The position numbers were made by a program, and so were the translations under genes. A DNA stretch of 64,000 nucleotides, from NCBI RefSeq assembly GCF_014652235.1, contig NZ_BMYK01000015.1:1-64000 (forward strand), given 5' to 3'. The notes under the pieces were generated by a model that worked only from the letters and a program-made list of their open reading frames with translations, did not search any database and was not told the DNA's origin. This DNA is from Pseudorhodoferax aquiterrae (lineage in GTDB: Bacteria; Pseudomonadota; Gammaproteobacteria; Burkholderiales; Burkholderiaceae_C). Below, in pieces: positions 7,685 to 15,960 of the stretch. Positions within the stretch are counted from its first letter, which is position 1. Every line of letters starts with the position of its first letter.

Positions 7685-8452
7685 TCAGCGCGGCGCGAAC
7701 CGCGTGGCGCCCAGGCAGCCGGCCAGCGGCCCGCGGCCGACCAGCAGCGCACCGTCGGCGAGCAGTCCCCAGGCCTGGCGCGGCTGGTCCATCTGCAACG
7801 CCCACACCCCGTCCCGGGCCCAGAGCACGCGCGCATCCAGCCGTGCGAGCGCGTCGAAGGCCCGCGCGCCCCGCGTGCCGGGTGCGAAGACCACGAGCAC
7901 CTGGTCGGTGTCGGCGGGAAGGGCCGCCAGCGGGCCGGCGAGCAGCGCGGCGAGCCCCAGCGCGGCGGCGCCACGGCGGCCGGCGCCTCCTCCCTTGGGC
8001 GGCGGTGGCCGGCGCCGCCACCACAGGGCCAGCGCCAGCGGCACAAGGCCGAAAGCGGCGAGCCAGCCCAGGTCCCAGGCCAGCGGGTCGGCCACGTCCA
8101 TGCGCACGCGGTGCAGTCCCAGCAGCCAGTGCGAGAGCAGGGCGTCCAGCACATGCCAGCCGCCGAAGCCGAGCAGCGCGGCGCTGCCCAGCACGCGGCC
8201 GGCCCCGGGCTCGTCCCAGGCCCCCCGCGCGCGCCACAGTCCCACGAGGCCGGCCAGCGCGAGCAGGTACATCAGCGCATGGAACATGCCGTCGGCCAGC
8301 AGCTGCAGGCGCAGGTCGCGCACGCGCTCCAGGCCCGACAGCAGGTGGTGCCACTGCAGGATCTGGTGCAGCACGATGCCGTCGAAGAAGCCGCCCAGCG
8401 CGATGCCGAGCAGCAGCGCGGATCGGCCTGGTGCGTTTGCCGGGGCGCTCAT
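7685..8452 (-). CDS. DUF2243 domain membrane protein, 255 aa
   Basis: The N-terminal half has several membrane helices with the DUF2243 text LLGIALGGFFDGIVLHQILQWHHLLS and DGMFHALMYLLALAGL, including histidines inside the membrane that could bind metal or heme. A long tail from about residue 170 (LLAGPLAALPADTDQVLVVFAPG onward) is not part of the usual domain and reads as a soluble domain. Proteins of this type are often next to cytochrome and oxidase genes. The function is unknown. The ATG at 8452 is only 12 bases after the end of the upstream gene. Confidence 0.8.
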   Translation of the reverse strand: MSAPANAPGRSALLLGIALGGFFDGIVLHQILQWHHLLSGLERVRDLRLQLLADGMFHALMYLLALAGLVGLWRARGAWDEPGAGRVLGSAALLGFGGWHVLDALLSHWLLGLHRVRMDVADPLAWDLGWLAAFGLVPLALALWWRRRPPPPKGGGAGRRGAAALGLAALLAGPLAALPADTDQVLVVFAPGTRGARAFDALARLDARVLWARDGVWALQMDQPRQAWGLLADGALLVGRGPLAGCLGATRFAPR

Positions 8453-8463
8453 GGCGCGCCGGC

Positions 8464-8754
8464 CTACTTGGGTGTGCCCAGGATGCTGCCCGCGTCGCTG
8501 TCGCGCGGGGTGCTGCTGCCCTTGCGGTAGCCAGGCGGGTGCTTGGCGTCGTGCTCGGAACGCGGCGTGGCGCCGGCCGATGCGGCGGCGCTGGGCGGGC
8601 GTGGCGTGCCGGCGCGCGTGCTGCCGTCCTGGCGCGGGTTGGCGCCCTCGCCGGTCGTGGGGCGGGGCGGGCTGCTGGCGTTCTGGGCGTGCAGCGCGGG
8701 CAGCATGCCGGCGAGCAGGGCGGCTGCGAGGGTGAGCGATCGAGCGGTGCGCAT
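8464..8754 (-). CDS. Small secreted low-complexity protein, 96 aa
   Basis: A clear signal peptide (MRTARSLTLAAALLAGMLPALHAQ) is followed by a Pro/Ser/Gly/Ala-rich, probably disordered mature part ending in DSDAGSILGTPK. I recognise no domain. The start at 8754 fits GGAG eight bases upstream; a second ATG two codons earlier (8760) is too close to it. A TTGCAG element with +1 near 8766 lies upstream but has GC rather than GG at -25/-24. It is in tandem with DUF2243. Confidence 0.55.
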   Translation of the reverse strand: MRTARSLTLAAALLAGMLPALHAQNASSPPRPTTGEGANPRQDGSTRAGTPRPPSAAASAGATPRSEHDAKHPPGYRKGSSTPRDSDAGSILGTPK

Positions 8755-8799
8755 GGTCATTCTCCGAAGTGGGGTCTGCAAGCGGACGGGCGGCGCGCC

Positions 8800-9447
8800 T
8801 CAGCCCGGAGGGCGCGGTGCCGTGCGGCCCGCGGCGAGCTGGCGCGCCTGGGCGAGATGGGCCTGCAGCATGGGCAGGGTCTTGCGCGCGAACGCCCGCA
8901 CGTCGGCATCGCCGGCCTTGTCGGCCGCCTCGGTGAAGCGTTCCACCGCGTCGGTGTAGGTGTCGCCGTCCAGGCGTTCGCGGTAGCGGCCGTCGAAATC
9001 GGCGCGGTCGGCGTCCTCCAGCCGCCGCAGCTGCGCGCGTGCGCCCATCGGCGGTCCGTCGGGCAGCTCCACGCCCTTGCGCTGCGCCAGGCGGCGCAGT
9101 TCGGCCTCGCTTTGCGCGAGGTCCTGCGCAAGGCGGCGCGCAAAGGCGGCCAGTTGCGGATCGCGGGCCTTCTGCGCCGCGAGCCGCGCCGCCGGCAGTT
9201 CGGCCATGGCCAGCTTGGCGGCATCGTTGAGGAAGGTGGTGTCCACCCGCGTCAGGAAGGCCTGCTGGCGGCCCTTGCGGACCCCGTCCTCGCCCGCGAA
9301 TTCCGGGCCGTTGTCCGGGCGGCTGTGGCGGGTCGCGTCGGCGCCGCGATGGCCTGCGGCCAGGCCGGTGTCCGGCTGCGCGTGCGCGCCCAGGGCCCAG
9401 CACAGCGCGCAGAACAGGGCGCTGGGACCGAAGAACAGGCTTCTCAT
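8800..9447 (-). CDS. DUF4142 domain secreted protein, 215 aa
   Basis: A signal peptide (MRSLFFGPSALFCALCWALGAHA) and a spacer are followed by the ferritin-like four-helix DUF4142 domain: FLNDAAKLAMAELPAARLAAQKARDPQLAAFARRLAQDLAQ, then KGVELPDGPP and FTEAADKAGDADVRAFARKTLPMLQAHL. No metal-ligand set is obvious, and the biochemical role of this periplasmic family is unknown. A paralogue lies at 11332-11952. Both have a sigma-54-type promoter and a good ribosome site (AGGAG), so the two are likely coregulated. Confidence 0.85.
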   Translation of the reverse strand: MRSLFFGPSALFCALCWALGAHAQPDTGLAAGHRGADATRHSRPDNGPEFAGEDGVRKGRQQAFLTRVDTTFLNDAAKLAMAELPAARLAAQKARDPQLAAFARRLAQDLAQSEAELRRLAQRKGVELPDGPPMGARAQLRRLEDADRADFDGRYRERLDGDTYTDAVERFTEAADKAGDADVRAFARKTLPMLQAHLAQARQLAAGRTAPRPPG

Positions 9448-9490
9448 GGTTGGGTCTCCTGGTGGTGCTGGGGGGCGGCAGAACGGGGAC

Positions 9491-9508
9491 TGGCAAACGG
9501 CGGTCCCG
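9491..9508 (-). promoter_or_regulatory. Sigma-54-type promoter of the first DUF4142 gene
   Basis: The minus strand reads GGACCGCCGTTTGCC, GG-N10-GC, +1 near 9481 and a 34-nt leader that carries AGGAG. Confidence 0.65.
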
Positions 9509-9512
9509 CGGC

Positions 9513-9755
9513 TCAACCCGCGCCCTCGATGTCGTTCTTCTTGAGACCGCGGATGTTCATGGCCGCCAGTCCCAGCTGCAGCGCCACCAGCGCCCAGCCA
9601 CTGGTGTGCACACCCCAGACCACCCACAGCACGTTGCTGAGCAGGAACACCCAGAAGCCGTAGGCGCGGCGCCGCTCCGAGGCCGATGCGACAAGCCAGG
9701 CGGCCGCGAGCGATGCGGCCATGGCGGGCCACTGGATGAGGTCGATGAGGTCCAT
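9513..9755 (-). CDS. Small membrane protein, 80 aa
   Basis: Three hydrophobic segments are visible (WPAMAASLAAAWLVASA, YGFWVFLLSNVLWVVWGV, WALVALQLGLAAMNIRG), with basic residues between them, ending KKNDIEGAG. The pattern resembles small YgjV-like or SWEET-like membrane proteins, but I cannot assign a family. No strong ribosome site precedes the ATG. A GG-N10-GC string (GGCAGTACCGGCGC) is present about 50 bp upstream but is a poor promoter match. Confidence 0.65.
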   Translation of the reverse strand: MDLIDLIQWPAMAASLAAAWLVASASERRRAYGFWVFLLSNVLWVVWGVHTSGWALVALQLGLAAMNIRGLKKNDIEGAG

Positions 9756-9875
9756 GGTGGGTGGTGCGGTGGGAAGAACGGGGAAGGGCACCACCGTAGC
9801 GCCGGTACTGCCCTTCGCATGTCGAGCAGTTGCCAGGGTGCGGGTAGGACGCCGGCCGACTCTGCGGCCTGGGTG

Positions 9876-9893
9876 ACGGCACGCCGTTTGCCG
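9876..9893 (+). promoter_or_regulatory. Sigma-54-type promoter before the 63-aa gene and UdgX
   Basis: GGCACGCCGTTTGCC is the best consensus match in the window, with GG at 9878-9879 and GC at 9890-9891. Predicted +1 is near 9903, 46 nt before the ATG at 9949. The udgX-like gene follows in the same direction 11 bp after the small gene. Confidence 0.72.
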
Positions 9894-9948
9894 GGGGGAT
9901 GGCCAGCGCCCTGCGCGCCCCCCTTCCTCCAACCCGAAGAGGCCCACG

Positions 9949-10140
9949 ATGCACGGACCAGCACCGGCCAGGACCGCGGACCTGGCCCAGCGCGCACGGC
10001 AGTCTGCCGCCCACGGCCAGCAGCTGTTCGAAGCGTACGTACGGGCCAGGCCGGTTCAGGCGGCCCTGTACGCTGCCGCCCTCGGCGCTGTGGTGGCCGA
10101 GCTGCTGATGCGGGCGCTGCGCCGCGGCCGGTCCCGCTAG
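9949..10140 (+). CDS. Small membrane-anchored protein, 63 aa (DUF883-like tail)
   Basis: An N-terminal hydrophilic helix (ARTADLAQRARQSAAHGQQLFEAYVRARP) leads to one C-terminal membrane segment (VQAALYAAALGAVVAELLMRAL) and a basic end RRGRSR. The layout matches ElaB/YqjD (DUF883)-type inner membrane anchors that bind ribosomes at stationary phase, though it is shorter and the match is only by pattern. It lies 46 nt downstream of a strong sigma-54-type site and 11 bp before a DNA repair gene. Confidence 0.6.
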   Translation: MHGPAPARTADLAQRARQSAAHGQQLFEAYVRARPVQAALYAAALGAVVAELLMRALRRGRSR

Positions 10141-10151
10141 GCCTGCAAGCC

Positions 10152-10754
10152 ATGGCCACCCGTGCTGCGGTGCCGCGGTCGGTGGGAGCGCTCAAGGCTG
10201 CCTGCGACGCCTGCCGCGACTGTCCCCTGGGCGAGCCGGCCACGCAGGCCGTGGTCGGCGCCGGGCCGCGCCGGGCCCGGCTGATGGTGGTGGGCGAGCA
10301 GCCCGGCGATCGCGAAGACCTCGCGGGCCAGGCCTTCGTGGGCCCGGCGGGCCGGCTGCTCGACGCGGCGCTGCAGCGCGCCGGCATCGACCGCGGCGCC
10401 GTGTTCCTGACCAACGCGGTCAAGCACTTCGGCTTCACCTGGCGCGGCAAGCGCCGGCTGCACGAGACGCCGGGCCAGCGCGAGGTCGATGCCTGCCTGC
10501 AGTGGCTGCAGGCCGAAATCGCGTTCGTGGCCCCGCAGGCCTTCGTGGCACTGGGTGCGACGGCGGCGCGCGCGCTGCTGGGCCGTCCAACGCCGGTGCT
10601 GCGCAACCGCGGCCAGTGGCTGGCCCGCGACGACGGGCGTCCCGTGCTCGTCACCGTGCATCCCTCGGCCCTGCTGCGCCTGCGCGGGGACGACTTCGCC
10701 CAAGGCCTGGCGGCGTTCGTGGACGACCTCGGCCAGGCCGCCGGCCGGGCCTAG
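10152..10754 (+). CDS. udgX: UdgX-type uracil-DNA glycosylase, 200 aa
   Basis: A uracil-DNA glycosylase superfamily protein: an N-terminal Cys pair (CDACRDCPLG) as in iron-sulfur family 4 enzymes, motif GEQPGDREDLAGQAFVGPAGRLLD, the inserted loop GKRRLHETPGQRE, and the C-terminal HPSALLR motif. The KRRxH loop is the hallmark of UdgX, in which the loop histidine forms a covalent bond with the abasic sugar after uracil removal. Here Ile of KRRIH is replaced by Leu. It lies 11 bp after a small membrane protein gene and shares its sigma-54-type promoter. Role: uracil/deamination damage repair. Confidence 0.88.
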   Translation: MATRAAVPRSVGALKAACDACRDCPLGEPATQAVVGAGPRRARLMVVGEQPGDREDLAGQAFVGPAGRLLDAALQRAGIDRGAVFLTNAVKHFGFTWRGKRRLHETPGQREVDACLQWLQAEIAFVAPQAFVALGATAARALLGRPTPVLRNRGQWLARDDGRPVLVTVHPSALLRLRGDDFAQGLAAFVDDLGQAAGRA

Positions 10755-10805
10755 GCCCCGCCTGCGCCAGCCGTGCGAGCGCCCGGCCTTTGGGGGGCCC
10801 CGGCG

Positions 10806-11225
10806 TCAGGAGCTCAGCGAGATCCTGATCGCGCCCGGATGCGCACGCTCGTGGCGCTCCTGGCAGGCGATGCAGCGCTCGGCCGCCGGCAGCGCCTGCA
10901 GCCGCTCCATCGCGATGGGAGCGCCGCAGTCCACGCACAAGCCGTAGTCGCCGCTGCGCATGCGTTCCTGCGCCTGGGCGATCTGCTGCAATTCCTGCTG
11001 GTCGCGCTCCTTCTCGGCATGGCGCACCGCGGTGCGGATGGCCTGCTCGCCGCGGTCGCCCTCGTCCCCGGGCTCATGGGGGCCGCCGGTGGTGCTCTGG
11101 GCGGCCTGGGCGGTGGCGTCCGCGGTCTCGGCGTCCAGCGTGCGCACCTCCTGGGCCAGCTCTGCGCGGCGCGCGCCGAGGCGCCGGCCGAGGTCGGCGA
11201 TGTCCTGCTCGTGGTCTTGGGTCAT
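10806..11225 (-). CDS. DksA/TraR family zinc-finger protein, 139 aa
   Basis: The N-terminal half is a coiled coil (LGRRLGARRAELAQEVRTLDAETADATAQ and IRTAVRHAEKERDQQELQQIAQAQERM), followed by the zinc finger CVDCGAPIAMERLQALPAAERCIACQ with four cysteines in the DksA/TraR C-x2-C...C-x2-C order and the family text GDYGLCVDCG. Such proteins bind the RNA polymerase secondary channel and tune promoters during stress. The gene is divergent from the second DUF4142 gene, each with its own sigma-54-type site in the 106-bp gap. The predicted leader is 13 nt and begins with the ribosome site. Confidence 0.88.
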   Translation of the reverse strand: MTQDHEQDIADLGRRLGARRAELAQEVRTLDAETADATAQAAQSTTGGPHEPGDEGDRGEQAIRTAVRHAEKERDQQELQQIAQAQERMRSGDYGLCVDCGAPIAMERLQALPAAERCIACQERHERAHPGAIRISLSS

Positions 11226-11247
11226 GCGATCTCCTTGCGCAGCGCTG

Positions 11248-11265
11248 TGGCAAGCGGCGCTCCCG
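11248..11265 (-). promoter_or_regulatory. Sigma-54-type promoter of the DksA/TraR gene
   Basis: The minus strand reads GGAGCGCCGCTTGCC, identical to the site before the metallo-beta-lactamase gene. +1 is near 11238, so the leader is only AAGGAG plus spacer. Confidence 0.65.
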
Positions 11266-11278
11266 CCCGCGCCGCGGC

Positions 11279-11296
11279 CGGGAACCCCGTTTGCCG
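11279..11296 (+). promoter_or_regulatory. Sigma-54-type promoter of the second DUF4142 gene
   Basis: GGAACCCCGTTTGCC, GG at 11281-11282 and GC at 11293-11294. +1 is near 11306 and the 26-nt leader includes CCAAGGAG. It lies back-to-back with the site for the DksA/TraR gene. Confidence 0.65.
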
Positions 11297-11331
11297 CAAC
11301 GGGCTGTTATTCAATCCAAGGAGCACTACGC

Positions 11332-11952
11332 ATGGCAAACACCACCTCCAAGACCCCCCTGGCGCTGCGCCTGGGCCTCGCTGGCAGCGTCCTGTGCCTG
11401 GCGCTGGCGGCCGCGGCGCAGACCAGCACCGCCACGCAGGGCGGCACGACCGCGGGGCAGGGCGAACGCGCAGGCCGGGCGTCGTCCCAGCTGTCGCGCG
11501 CCGACACCGCTTTCATGAAGCAGGCGGCCGAGAACAACCACGCGGAGATCGAGAGCAGCCGCCTGGCGGTGCAGAAGGCCAGCGATCCGGCCGTCAAGGC
11601 CTTCGCCCAGCAGATGGTGGCCGACCATGGGAAGACCGGGCAGGAGCTTGCCGCCCTGGCCAGCACCAAGGGGGTGGAACTGCCCGACGGGCCGTCCATG
11701 ATGCAAAAGGCCAAGCTCAAGCTGCTGGAGGCTGCCGACGGCGAGAAATTCGACCGCCGCTACAGCGAGACCATGGGCCTGGCGGCGCACCGCGACACCA
11801 TCGCGCTGTTCCAGAAGGCGGCCAAGGAGGCGCGCGACCCGGAGGTCAAGGCCTTCGCCACCAAGACGCTGCCGGCCCTGCAAGGCCACCTGGACATGGC
11901 GCAGAAGCTGCCCGCGGCACACGCGGCTGACAAGGGCCACGGCAAGCGCTGA
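11332..11952 (+). CDS. DUF4142 domain secreted protein, 206 aa
   Basis: A signal peptide (residues 1 to about 30, LRLGLAGSVLCLALAAAAQ) precedes the DUF4142 ferritin-like helices: FMKQAAENNHAEIESSRLAVQKASDPAVKAFAQQMVADHGKTGQEL, TKGVELPDGPSMMQKAKLKLL, and LFQKAAKEARDPEVKAFATKTLPALQGHLDMAQ. This is the canonical copy; the protein at 8800-9447 is a diverged paralogue with the same KGVELPDGP signature. A perfect ribosome site and a sigma-54-type promoter precede it. The periplasmic function is not known. Confidence 0.9.
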   Translation: MANTTSKTPLALRLGLAGSVLCLALAAAAQTSTATQGGTTAGQGERAGRASSQLSRADTAFMKQAAENNHAEIESSRLAVQKASDPAVKAFAQQMVADHGKTGQELAALASTKGVELPDGPSMMQKAKLKLLEAADGEKFDRRYSETMGLAAHRDTIALFQKAAKEARDPEVKAFATKTLPALQGHLDMAQKLPAAHAADKGHGKR

Positions 11953-11970
11953 GCGGGTCGGCGCGGCGGT

Positions 11971-14067
11971 TCAGCCGCCGCGCCAGCTGCGCGCGGCCAG
12001 GGCCTGCACCACGGCCTGCAGGCGCGGGTGCTCGGCCAGCGCCTCCAGCGCCGGGCCCAGCTTGCGGCGCCAGTTCGGGAACTCGTCCTCGCGCGTGCCG
12101 GGAAGGTTGACCTGCACCGGTTGCAGCGTGGCGTCCTCCAGCTGCACGCCCACCAGCCAGCAGGGCGTGCGCGCCAGGTAGGCATGGATGGCGAACAGCA
12201 GCGCCGTGTCCACCTGGCCGGGCGCATCGCCCGAGGCCGGCCACAGCCCGGCCCGCGCCAGGGCCTGCAGCAGCGCCTGGCGCACGGCGGCGCGCTGGCG
12301 CTCGGCGCTCTGTAGGTCCACGGCCTGCCCCAGCTGCTGCTGCAGCCGTAGGTCCATGGCCTGCCAGAAGCCGGCCAGCGTGGGCAGGTCGTGCGTGCCG
12401 AAGGAGGCGAAGGCCTGGGCCGGGAAGTCGGCCGGTGCCAGGAAGCGGCCCTGCGCGTCCTGCGCAAACATCAGCGGGCGGTACGACAGCACGCAGCGCT
12501 GTTGCATGGCCTCCTGCATCTCGGCCGGCACCGTGCCCAGGTCCTCGCCCACCACCAGGCAGCGCTGGCGGTGGCTCTCCAGGGCCAGCAGGCCCAGCAG
12601 GTCCTCGGCCGGGTAGCGCACGTAGGCGCCGCCTTCGGGACCGGTCCAGAACAGGCGCATCAGCACCATCACATGGTCCAGCCGCAGCGCGCCGGCGCTG
12701 CGCATGTTGGCGCGCAGGGTGTCGATGAAGGGCTGGTAGCCGGCAGCGCGCAAGGCCGGCGGCGTGGGCGGGGCCAGGCCCCAGTCCTGGCCCTGCGGCT
12801 GCAGCAGATCGGGCGGGGCGCCGATGCGCATGTCCAGCGCATACAGCTGCGGGCGCAGCCAGGTCTCCGAACCGCCGGGGTCCACGCCCACCGCCAGGTC
12901 GCGGTACAGGCCGATCGGCATGCCGGCGCGGCGGGCATGGGCCTGCACATCGGCGAGCTGCTGCTCGGCCAGGAACTGCAGCCACATGCGGTAGCGCACG
13001 CGTTCGGCATGCGTGACGCGGAAGGACTGCACGGCCGCGCCCTGCGGGTCGCGGTAGGCCTCGGGCCAGTCCTGCCAGCCATGGATGCCCTCGTGCTGCT
13101 GCGCCAGGTGCTCCTGCAGGGCCTCGTACAGCGCGTGCATGCCCAGCCGTGCGTCGTGTTCGAGCAGAAAGGCGCGAAAGGCGCGGCTGCCGGTCGCCGG
13201 CCAGGCGTGCTGGGCATCGACATGGCGCCAGACGACGGACAGCAGCTCCTCCTTGGCGGCGGCCACGCCCGCGTAGTCGACCAGTTCGGTGTCGCGCAGG
13301 GCCTGCCGGCGCTGCTGGTAGGCCGCGTCGTTCCAGAGCACGCGGGCCTCGGCGCAATCGGCGCCTGTCACCACCGCCTGCAGATCCAGGTACAGCGGGT
13401 TCAGCGCCAGCCGGCTGGACGGGCTATAGGGGCTGGCCCGCTGCGGCCGGTGCGGGAACAGTGCGTGCAGCGGGTTCAGCCCGATGAAGGCCGCGCCCTG
13501 GGCAGCCGCCAGGTCCACCAGCCGGCGCAGGTCGCCGAAGTCGCCGATGCCGCAGTCGTGCGCAGAGCGCAGCGCGTACAGCTGCACCGTGTAGCCCCAC
13601 CAGCGCGCGCCGGCCTGCAGCGGCGCCGGCGCCCAGCAGCGTGCGGGCGCCACGGCCACGCGGCACTGCTGGCGGCCGGCGGCCGTGCGCACGCGCAGCC
13701 GGTAGTAGCCCGGCGCCAGCGCGCCGCTGTGGGCGATGCTGGCCGTGCCGCCGGCAAAGGCCACGGCACCGCTGGCCAGGGCCGGCGCGCCGACCAGTTC
13801 CTCGTCCTGCAGTTCCCAGTGCGCGGGCGTGTCGTCGGCGGCCTGCCAGCGCAGCTGCAGCGGCTGGCCCTCGCGCAGCACCTGGCAGGCCGGCAGGCCG
13901 ACCGGCGTGCAGGGCCGGTCGGGCGCCACGCCCATGGCGGCCAACGCGCGCCGCAATGCCGCCTCGGGCACCTGGCGCTCGCTGCCGTCGAAGGCCTCGT
14001 AGCGCGCCAGCACGCCGGCGGCAGCGGCGCAGCCGGCCCAGTCCTCGGGCGACGGGGCGGCGCTCAC
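11971..14067 (-). CDS. malQ: 4-alpha-glucanotransferase (amylomaltase)
   Basis: A 698-residue GH77 enzyme that transfers alpha-1,4-glucan segments. An N-terminal beta-rich region (to about residue 180) precedes the barrel. Motifs: WWGYTVQLYALRSAHDCGIGDFGDL, GLNPLHALFPHRPQRASPYSPSSR, the nucleophile Asp in LRLDHVMVLMRLFW, the acid/base Glu in CLVVGEDLGTVP, and the third Asp in FGTHDLPTLAGFW. All are intact. The GTG start overlaps the treZ stop (GTGA), so the two are translationally coupled. The pair suggests processing of malto-oligosaccharides toward trehalose. No treY is present in the window. Confidence 0.93.
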   Translation of the reverse strand: MSAAPSPEDWAGCAAAAGVLARYEAFDGSERQVPEAALRRALAAMGVAPDRPCTPVGLPACQVLREGQPLQLRWQAADDTPAHWELQDEELVGAPALASGAVAFAGGTASIAHSGALAPGYYRLRVRTAAGRQQCRVAVAPARCWAPAPLQAGARWWGYTVQLYALRSAHDCGIGDFGDLRRLVDLAAAQGAAFIGLNPLHALFPHRPQRASPYSPSSRLALNPLYLDLQAVVTGADCAEARVLWNDAAYQQRRQALRDTELVDYAGVAAAKEELLSVVWRHVDAQHAWPATGSRAFRAFLLEHDARLGMHALYEALQEHLAQQHEGIHGWQDWPEAYRDPQGAAVQSFRVTHAERVRYRMWLQFLAEQQLADVQAHARRAGMPIGLYRDLAVGVDPGGSETWLRPQLYALDMRIGAPPDLLQPQGQDWGLAPPTPPALRAAGYQPFIDTLRANMRSAGALRLDHVMVLMRLFWTGPEGGAYVRYPAEDLLGLLALESHRQRCLVVGEDLGTVPAEMQEAMQQRCVLSYRPLMFAQDAQGRFLAPADFPAQAFASFGTHDLPTLAGFWQAMDLRLQQQLGQAVDLQSAERQRAAVRQALLQALARAGLWPASGDAPGQVDTALLFAIHAYLARTPCWLVGVQLEDATLQPVQVNLPGTREDEFPNWRRKLGPALEALAEHPRLQAVVQALAARSWRGG

Positions 14068-15896
14068 AGCGTAATCTCCGGGCCGATCTGCCAGCGCGCC
14101 GCCCAGGCCGGCCAGGTGCCGGGTGGCGTGTCGGCCGGCCAGCGGTGGGCGAACACCGGGCTCGCCTCCACCGGGCCGGGCCCGGGCCCATCGACCGCGA
14201 GCGGCGCGGCGCCCAGGTTCAGGTCCATGGCCAGCACCTGGCCGTCGTCGTAGCGCCATTGCACGGCCAGGCCCGTCGCGCCGACGCGCCGCGCCGTGTG
14301 CCGGCCGGTCAGCAGCATCTGCTGGCGCGGGCGGATCCACTGCCAGCGCGCGGCCAGGGCGCGCTGCACCACGGCGCGGTGCGCGCGGCCGGCCGGGCTG
14401 TCGGCCTGGGTCCAGTCGAGCCGGCTCGCAGCGAAAGTCTCCTCGCTGCAGGCATCGGGCAGGGGCCGTCCGCCCTGGGTGTCGACGGCATGGCCGAACT
14501 CGCGCCGGCGGCCCGCGCGCACGGCCTCGCGCAGTTCGCCGTGCCAGTCGGCGAAGTACAGGAAGGGCGTCTGCGCGCCGAACTCCTCGCCGAAGAACAG
14601 CAGGGGGGTCGCCGGCGTGAGCAGCGCGAGCAGCGTGGCCAGCAGCGCGGCCTCGGGCGCAACCAGCTGCGCCAGCCGCTCGCCGAAGGCCCGGTTGCCG
14701 ACCTGGTCGTGGTTCTGCGCGAAGTTCACGAGCGTGCCCAGCGGCTGCGCCGGCACCGGCACGCAGGCCTGGCGCCGCCCGTCCTCGCGCTGCGCGCCCT
14801 CGAACACCATGCCGTGCGTGCAGGCCCGCGCCAGCAGGTCCAGCGGCTCTGCGGTGTAGTCGCCGTAGTAGCCCCGGTGCTCGCCGGTCAGCGCCACGTG
14901 CAGCACGTGGTGGAAGTCGTCGTTCCACTGCGCGTCGTGGCGGCCGGGCACCGGCATGGGCGCCAGCCAGCTGTGGCCGTTGTGTTCGTTCTCCAGCGTC
15001 AGGTGCACATGGCGGCCGGCCGTGGCGCTGCGCACGGCGGTGGCGATCTCCTGCACGATGTGGCGCGGGCCGGTGTCGACGATGGCGTGCACGGCGTCCA
15101 GCCGCAGGCCGTCGATGCGGAACTCCTGCACCCAGTACAGCGCGTTGTGCACGAAGAACTGGCGCACCCAGTGGCTGGCCGGCCCATCGAAGTTGATGGC
15201 CGCGCCCCAGGGGCTGTGGTGCGTGCGCGAGAAGAAGTCGGGCGCGTAGCGTGCCAGGTGGTTGCCGTCCGGACCGAAGTGGTTGTAGACCACGTCCAGG
15301 AACACCATGAGGCCGAGCCGGTGGGCCTGCTGCACGAAGGCGCGCAGCGCGTCCGGGCTGCCGTAGGCGGCATGCGGCGCGAACGGCAGCACGCCGTCGT
15401 AGCCCCAGCCGAAGCGCCCGCCGAAGGCCGCCACGGGCATCAGCTCCACGGCCGTGATGCCCAGCGCGGCCAGCTCGGGCAGGCGGGCCGCGGCGGCGGC
15501 GAAGCTGCCCTCGGGCGTGAAGCAGCCCACGTGCAGCTCGTACAGCACGACTTCGTTCCAGGGCCGGCCCTGCCAGCCGTCGTCGTCCCAGGCGAAGCGG
15601 CGCGCGTCCACCACGCGGCTGGCACCGTGCACGCCGTCGGGGTTGCTGCGCGAGGCGGGGTCGGCCACCGCCGGGCCCTCGTCGATGCGCCAGCGGTAGG
15701 CCGTGCCGGGGCCGGCGTCGTCCACGCTGCAGTGCCACCAGCCCTCGGGCTGCGGCGTCGCAAGCAGCGTGCGCAGCGGCGCCTGGGCACCGAGCGCGAG
15801 CGCGACGCTGCGGGCGGCGGGCGCCCACAGCCGAAAGTCCACGCCGCCCCCGGGACGGGGCTGGGCGCCGAAGGGCATGGAGTGGCTGGCGGGCAT
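14064..15896 (-). CDS. treZ: Malto-oligosyltrehalose trehalohydrolase
   Basis: A GH13 enzyme that releases trehalose from maltooligosyl-trehalose. An N-terminal immunoglobulin-like domain (VDFRLWAPAARSVALAL) is followed by the barrel: LYELHVGCFTPEGSF, VELMPVAAFGGRFGWGYDG, VVYNHFGPDGN, the nucleophile in GLRLDAVHAI, the acid/base Glu in LTLENEHN, and NHDQVGNRA. About 610 residues, normal length. I start at 15896 because the predicted +1 is 15931; ATGs at 15926 and 15935 are alternatives, and none has a strong ribosome site. Operon with malQ. The partner enzyme TreY must be elsewhere, or trehalose synthesis is incomplete. Confidence 0.9.
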   Translation of the reverse strand: MPASHSMPFGAQPRPGGGVDFRLWAPAARSVALALGAQAPLRTLLATPQPEGWWHCSVDDAGPGTAYRWRIDEGPAVADPASRSNPDGVHGASRVVDARRFAWDDDGWQGRPWNEVVLYELHVGCFTPEGSFAAAAARLPELAALGITAVELMPVAAFGGRFGWGYDGVLPFAPHAAYGSPDALRAFVQQAHRLGLMVFLDVVYNHFGPDGNHLARYAPDFFSRTHHSPWGAAINFDGPASHWVRQFFVHNALYWVQEFRIDGLRLDAVHAIVDTGPRHIVQEIATAVRSATAGRHVHLTLENEHNGHSWLAPMPVPGRHDAQWNDDFHHVLHVALTGEHRGYYGDYTAEPLDLLARACTHGMVFEGAQREDGRRQACVPVPAQPLGTLVNFAQNHDQVGNRAFGERLAQLVAPEAALLATLLALLTPATPLLFFGEEFGAQTPFLYFADWHGELREAVRAGRRREFGHAVDTQGGRPLPDACSEETFAASRLDWTQADSPAGRAHRAVVQRALAARWQWIRPRQQMLLTGRHTARRVGATGLAVQWRYDDGQVLAMDLNLGAAPLAVDGPGPGPVEASPVFAHRWPADTPPGTWPAWAARWQIGPEITL

Positions 15897-15940
15897 GGAG
15901 ATGGTTCCGGGTTGGTGGCTCGGCATGGCGCCCACGCTGG

Positions 15941-15958
15941 CGGCAAACGCCGTGCCCG
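15941..15958 (-). promoter_or_regulatory. Sigma-54-type promoter of treZ-malQ
   Basis: The minus strand reads GGCACGGCGTTTGCC in the gap between treZ and the ABC gene stop at 15961. +1 is near 15931. Confidence 0.68.
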
Positions 15959-15960
15959 GC

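Noticed and set aside
5827-9663. A 1278-codon plus-strand frame across several genes
   Set aside because: It lies opposite to the cytochrome c, DUF2243 and DUF4142 genes and is Arg/Ala-rich without motifs; a GC-skew artefact.
11971-15828. Apparent single 1285-codon frame joining treZ and malQ
   Set aside because: Only the second part is protein-like in this frame. treZ is in another frame with its own stop and a GTGA overlap, so these are two genes, not a fusion.
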